DNA of 64,000 bases from WVYX01 sp039592335 (GTDB lineage Bacteria; Gemmatimonadota; Gemmatimonadetes; Gemmatimonadales; GWC2-71-9): the NCBI GenBank assembly GCA_039592335.1, contig JBDHBX010000012.1, forward strand, positions 27,469 to 91,468. The letters are read 5' to 3'. The notes under the pieces are model-generated. The model saw only the letters and a list, made by a program, of their open reading frames with translations, did no database searches and was not told the origin of the DNA. Within the stretch, counting starts at the first letter, position 1, and every line of letters starts with the position of its first letter. Shown here in pieces: positions 1-6,633 of this stretch. Made by a program: the position numbers and the translations under genes.

Positions 1-2
1 CG

Positions 3-1274
3 ATCATGTTCTACTACTCGGTGGTCGCCGGGTGGACGATCCGCTACGTGGTGGCCTCGCTCCTGGGGGAGATTCCCCGGCAGGAGCCGGGGGCGTTCTG
101 GGAGAGCTTCACGGATTCCTGGTGGCCGGTGCTGTTCCACGGGCTGGCCATCGGCACGGGCACGCTGGTGGTGGCCCGTGGGGTGCGGGCGATCGAGCGG
201 GTGGCGAAGGTGCTCATGCCCACCCTCATCATTCTGGTGGTGGCACTGGCGATCCGGGCGGTGACGCTGCCGGGTTCCTCCGACGGCCTGGCGTACCTGT
301 TCACGGTCGACTGGGCGGCGCTAGGCAACGCGCGCATCTGGATCGAGGCGCTGACGCAGAATGCGTGGGACACCGGTGCCGGGTGGGGGCTCATCCTGGC
401 GTACGCGGCGTATCTCCGCATCGAGGAAGACACCGCCCTCAACGCGTTCATGCTGCCCACGGCCAACAACACGGTCTCGCTCCTCGCGGGAATCATGGTG
501 CTGTGCACCGTGTTCGCGGTGGTGCCACAGTTGGTGGCGAACCTGGCCGCCGATCCCGGGGCGCTGTCGGCGTATCCGGCGCTGGCCGAGGCGGTGCAGA
601 GCGGTGAGGCCCTGTCGGCCGATCTCATCCAGCGCACCATCTTCAGCACAGGGAACGAGGGGCTCACGTTCATCTGGATGCCCCAGCTGTTTGCCCGCGT
701 GCCGTTCGGCCAGTTCTTCATGATCCTGTTCTTCCTGGCGCTCACGTTCGCGGCGTTCACGAGCCTCGTCGCCATGATCGAGCTCGCCACCCGCGTGCTG
801 CGCGATGCGGGCATGGAGCGCCGCCGCGCGGTTCGCGTGGTCGGGATCGTTGGGTTCCTGCTGGGGTTCCCGTCGGCGCTCTCGCTGCGGTTCCTGCACA
901 ACCAGGACTTCGTGTGGGGTGTGGCGCTCATGCTCTCCGGGTTGTTCTTCGCCATTGCCATTCTGGTCTACGGCGCGCGGCGGTTCCGGGAGCAGCAGCT
1001 GAACCACGAGCATTCCGATATCAAGGTGGGCCGGGGCTGGGAGCTCGTGATCACGATCGTGGTGCCGCTCGAGGCGTTGGTGCTCCTGGGGTGGTGGGTG
1101 TATCAGGTGCGGGGCGAGGATCTCGCAGGGTGGCTCGACCCACTGCGGGAGGCAAACGTGGGGACGCTGTTCTTCCAGTGGGGGGTAGTGCTGGTCGTTC
1201 TGCTGCTCGCCAACCGTTGGTTGGCGCGCCACACGCATGGGATCGCTGCGCAGAACGAAGCCGGCGAGGAGTAG
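3..1274 (+). CDS. Sodium-dependent transporter, NSS/SNF family (5' partial)
   Basis: C-terminal part (at least 423 residues) of a multi-span inner-membrane symporter of the neurotransmitter:sodium symporter family. Members of this family move amino acids or related solutes into the cell with Na+. The frame is open from the window edge and the first visible ATG (position 6) lies inside a membrane segment, so the true start and the Na+-site segment TM1 are upstream. Hydrophobic helices alternate with short loops, and the stretch WDTGAGWGLILAYAAYL resembles the conserved TM6 region of bacterial homologues. The substrate cannot be told. The gene ends 35 bases before the next ATG. Confidence 0.85.
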   Translation: MMFYYSVVAGWTIRYVVASLLGEIPRQEPGAFWESFTDSWWPVLFHGLAIGTGTLVVARGVRAIERVAKVLMPTLIILVVALAIRAVTLPGSSDGLAYLFTVDWAALGNARIWIEALTQNAWDTGAGWGLILAYAAYLRIEEDTALNAFMLPTANNTVSLLAGIMVLCTVFAVVPQLVANLAADPGALSAYPALAEAVQSGEALSADLIQRTIFSTGNEGLTFIWMPQLFARVPFGQFFMILFFLALTFAAFTSLVAMIELATRVLRDAGMERRRAVRVVGIVGFLLGFPSALSLRFLHNQDFVWGVALMLSGLFFAIAILVYGARRFREQQLNHEHSDIKVGRGWELVITIVVPLEALVLLGWWVYQVRGEDLAGWLDPLREANVGTLFFQWGVVLVVLLLANRWLARHTHGIAAQNEAGEE

Positions 1275-1309
1275 TCGCGGCGCCCGCGGGCGTCACGGGT
1301 GATCTGCCG

Positions 1310-1993
1310 ATGCGGTTCGAGCACTTCCGTGCGATGGCCGAGCGGCTCGCGGCCGAGGTCCCGGAGGGGTACCTGGAGGGGATCGCGGGCATCGACGTGA
1401 GCCCCAAGACCATCCCCCATCCGGTGGACGCCCAGGTGTACACCCTGGGGGAATGCGTTCCCATCGACACGGGAACCGACGAGATCCAATCACACGTGGT
1501 GCTGTACCACGGTTCGTTCCGCGCGCTGGCTGCGGAGCGCCCCGACTTCGACTGGCAGCGGGAAGCGTGGGAGACGCTGCTCCACGAGCTGCGCCACCAC
1601 CTGGAGTGGCGTGCCCGCTCCGAGGATCTCGAGGCGTTCGACCGGGCGGCGGAGCAGAACTTCGCGCGCGCGGCGGGACGCGCGTTCGACCCGCTGTTCT
1701 ATCAAGCGGGGGAGCGCGTCGCCGAGGGGATCTATCGGCTGGACGACGACGTGTTCATCGAGCGGGTCGTGCGCGAACCACCCGCCGTCATAGATGTTGC
1801 GTGGCATGGGGGGACGTACCGCGTGGCAGTGCCGCCGGGACGGCTTCCGCTCTACCTCACCCTCGACGGTCTGACTCACCCGCCGTCGGGCGACGTGGTG
1901 CTGGTACTGCGTCGCAAGCCGCGCCTGCGGGACCTGTTCCGCGGCGCTCCACCCGTGACGCAGGAGCGTGTCCGTGTCGAACCCGCCGAATGA
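1310..1993 (+). CDS. Zincin-type metallopeptidase-family protein
   Basis: A 227-residue soluble protein. Residues 92-96 (HELRH) form an HExxH zinc-binding motif in a helix followed by more His and acidic residues, as in the small bacterial 'metallopeptidase family' zincins. No signal peptide is visible, so it probably acts in the cytoplasm. The C-terminal third is beta-rich and ends in an Arg/Pro-rich tail. ATG 1310 was chosen because the longer open frame runs back into the transporter gene without a plausible start. The next gene overlaps its 3' end, suggesting co-expression. No substrate is known for this family to my knowledge; protease activity is inferred from the motif only. Confidence 0.65.
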   Translation: MRFEHFRAMAERLAAEVPEGYLEGIAGIDVSPKTIPHPVDAQVYTLGECVPIDTGTDEIQSHVVLYHGSFRALAAERPDFDWQREAWETLLHELRHHLEWRARSEDLEAFDRAAEQNFARAAGRAFDPLFYQAGERVAEGIYRLDDDVFIERVVREPPAVIDVAWHGGTYRVAVPPGRLPLYLTLDGLTHPPSGDVVLVLRRKPRLRDLFRGAPPVTQERVRVEPAE

Positions 1994-2288
1994 GCGATCG
2001 GTGCTGCTGACGACCCGCGATCTGTTCTTCCGAGCCAAGCTCGAGGCATTGGTCGAGCTGAGTGGGCGCACGGCGGTCCGCTCGGGCCCCGCCCCGTACG
2101 CGGTGGTGGAGCTGGGCGCGGTCTCGTTGGAGCAGGTGCGCGAGCTGGTTGCCGCCGGCACGCGGGTGGTGGCGTTCGGCTCGCACGTCGGGGCGCAGGC
2201 GCTGCGCGACGCGCGGGAGGCGGGTGCAGAGGCCGTCCCCAACTCGCAGGTCGAGGCGACGGTGCGCAGGATGCTCGGGCGTGAGTAG
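1968..2288 (+). CDS. Receiver-like small protein
   Basis: A 106-residue protein with a GTG start (1968, or 1974) inside the 3' end of the zincin gene, so probably translationally coupled to it. The alternating hydrophobic strands and amphipathic helices suggest a degenerate CheY-like receiver fold: a strand near residues 12-16, 'YAVVEL' in the middle, then VVAFGSH. The phospho-acceptor aspartate is not evident. It may be a pseudo-receiver or an unrelated Rossmann-like protein. Role unknown. Confidence 0.5.
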   Translation: MSVSNPPNERSVLLTTRDLFFRAKLEALVELSGRTAVRSGPAPYAVVELGAVSLEQVRELVAAGTRVVAFGSHVGAQALRDAREAGAEAVPNSQVEATVRRMLGRE

Positions 2289-2393
2289 CGGACCGCACGG
2301 CACCGGCGCGACGAGCGCGCTCGGGTCGTACCGGAGTTATCTTGTGTGGCGAACTCGACGGCGACGGACCGAACCGCGCGAGAGGTTGCGCCA

Positions 2394-2666
2394 ATGATGC
2401 ATGAAACGAGCACGTCACTCCCTCCCACCGAGGTGCTGGATCGCGCCAAGGCGTTCTTCGCCGAGCGCGACCCCAACCAGGCGGCGTTCGTGGAGCACGA
2501 GGGCCAGAGCTTTGCCACGTTTCGCGGACAGGGCGGGGAGGAGCTGACGCTGGCGGTGTTCGCGTCCGAAGCCGGCACGCGTGTGCGGGCGTCCACGCTG
2601 CTATTCGACCAGGCCATCGGGCGGTTCTTCTCGACACTGCCCGTGGTCGAAGAGGGCGACGCATGA
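2394..2666 (+). CDS. Hypothetical protein, partner of the ubiquitin-like gene
   Basis: A 90-residue acidic soluble protein that I do not recognise. The open frame extends back to a GTG at 2346. I prefer the ATG at 2394, because a GAGAGG ribosome-binding sequence lies about eight bases upstream and a TATCTT (-10-like) element at 2338-2343 would place the transcript start near 2350. Its TGA overlaps the next ATG (ATGA), so the two products are probably made together. Predicted content is one N-terminal helix, then a beta-rich middle (AFVEHEGQSFATFRG, then TLAVFAS) and a C-terminal helix. Confidence 0.6.
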   Translation: MMHETSTSLPPTEVLDRAKAFFAERDPNQAAFVEHEGQSFATFRGQGGEELTLAVFASEAGTRVRASTLLFDQAIGRFFSTLPVVEEGDA

Positions 2667-2914
2667 CGGTGCGCGTCTGGGTGCCGGAGGTGTGGGACAT
2701 CGTGAGCCTCGACGCGAGCCCCGAGTGGAGCGTGGCGCGCCTCAAGAGCGAGGCGCTCGAGCGGGCGACCGGGCGCGCGCCGGACGGCGAGGCCTACGAA
2801 GTGAAGTTCCGTGGCGCTCGGGTGCTGGACGAGTCGGCGACGCTGAGCGCGCTCGGTGCGCCCGACAACGCGTCGTTCATCGTGTTGCCGGCTACCCGGC
2901 GGCCGGCGAGGTGA
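2663..2914 (+). CDS. Small ubiquitin-like (beta-grasp) protein
   Basis: An 83-residue protein that reads as one complete beta-grasp domain. It has strands at residues 1-6 and 12-17, a helix at about 22-38 (WSVARLKSEALERATGR), then YEVKFRGARVLDES, a loop with TLSALGAPDNASF and a final strand IVLPATRRP. The order and the 'L..LGAPDNASFIVLPA' ending resemble ubiquitin's LEDGRTLSDYNIQ...LVLRLR region. There is no C-terminal Gly-Gly; it ends RRPAR. Conjugation is therefore not supported unless the tail is processed. It is coupled to the preceding gene, lies near the zincin gene at 1310, and abuts the convergent next gene with no spacer. The fold call is inference from pattern. Confidence 0.55.
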   Translation: MTVRVWVPEVWDIVSLDASPEWSVARLKSEALERATGRAPDGEAYEVKFRGARVLDESATLSALGAPDNASFIVLPATRRPAR

Positions 2915-3760
2915 CTACTCGAGCAGACCTTTGGATCCGGACACCGCCGAGGCGAGAAACGCGCGCGTCTGCTCCTGCTGTTGGCCGGCCGTAGCTCCTG
3001 TGCCCGCCAGATCTTCGCCCGTCAGCACCGCGCCGACCCACCCCTCCCGGTGCCACCTGCCACCACCGTCGAGTGGCGGTAACTGATCACTCGGTGGCGC
3101 CGGCCACGGCAGCACGTAGAAGTAGGGCTGCGCGTACGACGCGTCGCCCGGGGTCATGCCGACGCCTATGGACCGGGCGTGCTCGGGATCGACTGCGGGG
3201 TCCAGCATGATCAGCGTCGCGTTGTCGAAGTGATGTGGCCAGATGCGTACCGGGCTGGCGCCGGCGTGGTCCTCCCGCACCTCCTGCAACGCAAGCTCCG
3301 CATTACCGTACCACCGTGCCAGTTCTGCGAGGGCGGCGGGATCGGCATCGAACTCTGCGCCGGTACCGACCGGGTGGTCGGGCATCTCGTCGGTGCGCCG
3401 CGGCAACGCTTCCTCCAAACCGATGGCGCCCTCCATCCACGAGTAGCCGTCGGCCAGCGTGTGGCCGGCCAACGGGAACTCTGCACCGCCACCCTTGCGT
3501 CCGTCGCGCACCACCAGCGTGAGGTCCGGTAGGCGCAGTCCCGCCCGGGTGCCCGGGGTGCCGTTCAACGGTTGGGTGAGGAGCGCGCGCGACTCGTGGT
3601 GCCAGGCCAGGCTCGTATGGCTGTCGTCCGGGGCTGGCTCAACGGAGACGCTGGCCACGCCCACGAGGACCTGCACGGCCCAGTGAGCCTGCTCGCGCGC
3701 GTCGGCGAGTTCTGTTGGCGGGGGCGTGCCGAGGCGCTCCCAGGGGGCAGAGCGGTTCAT
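2915..3760 (-). CDS. Conserved hypothetical protein, soluble
   Basis: A 281-residue protein without signal peptide or membrane segment. The open frame continues further upstream; the ATG at 3760 gives the N-terminus MNRSAPWERLGTPPPTEL. Notable stretches are WPHHFDNATLI and DASYAQPYFYVLPWP, rich in aromatic residues and His, which suggest a ligand-binding or enzymatic pocket. I do not recognise the family. The gene converges on the ubiquitin-like gene, the two stop codons being directly adjacent (2914/2915), so the two transcripts probably overlap. Confidence 0.65.
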   Translation of the reverse strand: MNRSAPWERLGTPPPTELADAREQAHWAVQVLVGVASVSVEPAPDDSHTSLAWHHESRALLTQPLNGTPGTRAGLRLPDLTLVVRDGRKGGGAEFPLAGHTLADGYSWMEGAIGLEEALPRRTDEMPDHPVGTGAEFDADPAALAELARWYGNAELALQEVREDHAGASPVRIWPHHFDNATLIMLDPAVDPEHARSIGVGMTPGDASYAQPYFYVLPWPAPPSDQLPPLDGGGRWHREGWVGAVLTGEDLAGTGATAGQQQEQTRAFLASAVSGSKGLLE

Positions 3761-4227
3761 TGTGCCCTCGAAACAAGCGTGTCGTGACTGGCGTTCCCTG
3801 CAACGGCGGTGGTCCGGCATCGGCGAACGTCCTTGTGAGGCCGCGCCGCGATCCACCTAGTCTCTCGGCCGTGTCGCCGCAAAAGGTATGTCGGGGGCGA
3901 TGATGAAGTCTCGCCTGCGGTATACTCGGGCTGAATTCCTAATCTTGGAGTGGCTCGTCTGGCCACGGATGTGGGGTAGCGGCGCGGCCCGTGCCATATG
4001 GTAACCGTCGAATCTGAGCGCCGCTAGATTCCAGCGAGCTGATCACGGCGGTAAGAACAGTCCCACGTACGCCCGCCAGCACCCCCACATGTGGGAGTCC
4101 GCGAGGGGGCGAGGCGCCCTTCTGCGCTACCGGACGTCATGGTAGAATCCGTGTGTTGTGACCGGCGGGATGGGCCCGTCGGCTGGTACCGGGCGGAAGG
4201 GCAAGGCAACTACGGCAGGGTACTCCC
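3761..4227. other. Intergenic region with hairpins, no gene seen
   Basis: About 470 bases without a convincing gene. It holds a TATACT (-10-like) at 3921-3926; a perfect 9-base inverted repeat TAGCGGCGC (3977-3985) / GCGCCGCTA (4018-4026) enclosing 32 bases; a perfect 12-base palindrome CCCACATGTGGG at 4084-4095; and a short hairpin GGGCG-AGG-CGCCC just after it. TAGAAT near 4143 may be the -10 of the downstream aldehyde dehydrogenase gene. A structured small RNA or a long regulated leader is possible but unproven. Confidence 0.4.
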
Positions 4228-5799
4228 ATGACGACGGCAGTCGCATACGACTTTCTCAAGAAGCTGGGGATCGAGGACACCAACCCCGGCGGCTTTGGTG
4301 GCGAGTGGATCGGCTCGGGGCCGGATCTGGAGGTCATCACCCCGATAGACGGCTCCCGCATCGCGACCGTCAAACAGGTGACGGAACAGGAGTACGACGA
4401 CATCGTGGCGCGGGCGCACGCTGCCTTCCTGGAGTGGCGCAAGGTGCCCGGGCCGCGGCGCGGCGAGATCGTCCGCCTGCTGGGTAACCGGTTGCGCGAG
4501 TACAAGCACGAGCTGGGCCAGCTCGTGACGCTGGAGATGGCCAAGATCCTGGCCGAGGGCGAGGGCGAGGTCCAGGAGATGATCGACATCTGCGACTTCG
4601 CCGTGGGGCTGTCGCGCCAGCTGTATGGGCTCACTATGCAATCGGAGCGGCAGGACCACCGCATGTTCGAGCAGTGGCACCCGCTCGGCGTCGTGGGAGT
4701 GATCAGCGCTTTCAATTTCCCCGTGGCGGTGTGGAGCTGGAATACTGCGCTCGCCTCCGTCTGCGGCGACAGCGTGGTGTGGAAGCCCTCGAGCCAGACG
4801 CCGCTCACGGCGATCGCATGCACCAGGATTGCCGAGCAGGTGTGCCGCGAGAACGACGTTGATCCGGCGATCTTCTCGCTCACCATCGGCAAGGGATCCA
4901 CGGTCGGCGACCGGCTGCTGCACGACACGCGCATCCCGCTGGTCTCCGCCACCGGCAGCTGCACTATGGGGTACCGCGTGGCGCAGGTAGTGGGCAAGCG
5001 GCTGGGCCGCACGATTCTCGAGCTGGGTGGCAACAACGCCATCATCGTCACGCCCAACGCCAACCTCGACATGGCACTGCGGGCGACGCTCTTCGGAGCC
5101 GTGGGCACGGCTGGGCAACGCTGCACCTCGACGAGACGCATCATCGTGCACGAGTCCGTGCGGGAGGAGTTCGTACGGCGCCTGGTGGCGGCGTACGAGG
5201 GAATCCAGATTGGGAATCCGCTGGAGTCCGACACCTTAATGGGACCGCTGGTCACCAGGGACGCGGTGCAGGATCTGCAGAACGCCATTGGGCGTGTGAA
5301 GAAGGAAGGCGGCGAGATCCTGTACGGGGGGGAGCCGCTGGACGGCTCCGATTACCCGGGTGGCCACTACGTCAAGCCGTGCATCGCGGCCGCCAAGAAC
5401 GAGTACGACATCGTGCAAGAGGAGACGTTCGCGCCGATCCTGTACATCATTGGCTACGGCAGCAAGAAGTCCACGCCGCAGCAGGCGGTCGACGAGATCG
5501 AGCAGGCAATCGCGTTGCACAATGGCGTGCCGCAGGGGCTCTCGTCGGCGATCTTCACCGACAGCGTGCGCGAGGCCGAGTACTTCCTGTCGCACCGCGG
5601 CTCCGACTGCGGCATCGCCAACGTGAACATCGGCACGAGCGGCGCGGAGATTGGCGGGGCCTTCGGTGGCGAGAAGGAGACCGGCGGCGGGCGCGAGTCC
5701 GGCTCGGATGCCTGGAAGGCCTACATGCGGCGGCAGACGAATACGGTGAACTGGAGCACCGATCTGCCGCTGGCGCAGGGGATCACGTTCGGCGACTGA
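4228..5799 (+). CDS. Aldehyde dehydrogenase, ALDH7 / alpha-aminoadipic semialdehyde type
   Basis: A 523-residue NAD(P)-dependent aldehyde dehydrogenase. The sequence (AFNFPVAVWSWNTALASVCGD, KPSSQTPLTA, LELGGNNAII) is that of the ALDH7/antiquitin family. In bacteria this family oxidises alpha-aminoadipic semialdehyde (piperideine-6-carboxylate) to alpha-aminoadipate in lysine catabolism (Pcd/AmaB). The general base is Glu265 in LELGGNN and the catalytic Cys299 is in AGQRCTS. Full length and cytoplasmic. It stands alone, with no other lysine-degradation gene alongside, so the physiological substrate is inferred from the family only. Confidence 0.88.
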   Translation: MTTAVAYDFLKKLGIEDTNPGGFGGEWIGSGPDLEVITPIDGSRIATVKQVTEQEYDDIVARAHAAFLEWRKVPGPRRGEIVRLLGNRLREYKHELGQLVTLEMAKILAEGEGEVQEMIDICDFAVGLSRQLYGLTMQSERQDHRMFEQWHPLGVVGVISAFNFPVAVWSWNTALASVCGDSVVWKPSSQTPLTAIACTRIAEQVCRENDVDPAIFSLTIGKGSTVGDRLLHDTRIPLVSATGSCTMGYRVAQVVGKRLGRTILELGGNNAIIVTPNANLDMALRATLFGAVGTAGQRCTSTRRIIVHESVREEFVRRLVAAYEGIQIGNPLESDTLMGPLVTRDAVQDLQNAIGRVKKEGGEILYGGEPLDGSDYPGGHYVKPCIAAAKNEYDIVQEETFAPILYIIGYGSKKSTPQQAVDEIEQAIALHNGVPQGLSSAIFTDSVREAEYFLSHRGSDCGIANVNIGTSGAEIGGAFGGEKETGGGRESGSDAWKAYMRRQTNTVNWSTDLPLAQGITFGD

Positions 5800-5817
5800 G
5801 CGCCCGGCGCTCCCCGG

Positions 5818-5865
5818 TTTGTCAAGGCACCGGCTGACCGCGCGTTCAATACGCACCTTGACGAA
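5818..5865. repeat. Inverted repeat between ALDH and methyltransferase genes
   Basis: Arms TTTGTCAAGG (5818-5827) and CCTTGACGAA (5856-5865) pair over 10 bases with one G-T wobble around a 28-base loop. There is no T-run, so it is not a standard terminator. The right arm contains TTGACG, which could also serve as a -35 element for the next gene, although no good -10 follows. It could be an operator or an RNA hairpin. Confidence 0.4.
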
Positions 5866-5892
5866 CCGCGCCTTCGGCGACCGATTCCGGCT

Positions 5893-6633
5893 ATGCCTCC
5901 TCGCCTCTCTCCCACGCAGCTGCTCCCGGTGTTGCAGCCGTGGGCCGGTGTAGCTGAACCGATCCATCGCCGCCTCGCCCACCTGGCCGAAGCCGAGGCA
6001 GGTCAGGAGGTGGTGTGGGTGGGGTGCGGCTCGGGGCGCTCGGTGTTCTGGTGGGCCGAGCGGTTCGGCACGCACATCGAGGGCGTCGACCCCGACCACG
6101 GGGCGATCGACGCCGCCGAGAAGACGGCGAGGACCGTGGGCCTGCAACGTCTCGCCACCTTTCAGACTGCCGAGCCGGACGACCTCCCGCACGAGAACCA
6201 GGTCTTCGACGTAACCATCGTCAACGATCTCCATTTGGCGCGCGCCGACGGAGGCGCGGTGCTGAAGGAGGCGGGTAGGGTGGCGCGTCCCATGAGTACG
6301 GTGATGGCCGTGGTGCCTTCGTGGCTCAGCACACCGGAGCCTGAGGACGCTCGGCAGCTCGAGACACTCGGGCTCAAGCCGCAGCTCCTGGTCGAATGGA
6401 AGAGCTTCTTTCGGGAGGCGGGTGTCGTCGAGCTGAGCGTGGAGGATGCGGCCCAGGATGGAGGCTGGGTTTCGTATGGCTGGCTCGGGCTCGTCGTGCG
6501 GGGGTGGCGGGCGGCACGATGGACCGGCGTGCGCGCCGTGCTGGGCCCCGAGTTCCGCACCCTGCGCCGACTCGCCATGAAGCGCGTTCTGGGCCTCTCG
6601 ATCATCAAGGGAACGCGCTGGCCGCACACATGA
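5893..6633 (+). CDS. Class I SAM-dependent methyltransferase-like protein
   Basis: A 246-residue protein with a Rossmann methyltransferase core. The SAM-binding motif is VVWVGCGSGRS (residues 40-50), the acidic ribose-binding residue is in GVDPDH, and motif IV is FDVTIVNDLH. The C-terminal segment is basic and may contact membrane or nucleic acid. The substrate is not evident. Its TGA overlaps the priA ATG (ATGA at 6630), so the two are probably translated from one message. Confidence 0.75.
   Translation: MPPRLSPTQLLPVLQPWAGVAEPIHRRLAHLAEAEAGQEVVWVGCGSGRSVFWWAERFGTHIEGVDPDHGAIDAAEKTARTVGLQRLATFQTAEPDDLPHENQVFDVTIVNDLHLARADGGAVLKEAGRVARPMSTVMAVVPSWLSTPEPEDARQLETLGLKPQLLVEWKSFFREAGVVELSVEDAAQDGGWVSYGWLGLVVRGWRAARWTGVRAVLGPEFRTLRRLAMKRVLGLSIIKGTRWPHT

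Noticed and set aside
3950..4030. tRNA gene in the 3.9-4.1 kb intergenic region
   Set aside because: GTCGAATC looks like a T-loop and the flanking 9-base stem could be an acceptor stem, but no D-arm, anticodon arm or proper spacing fits.
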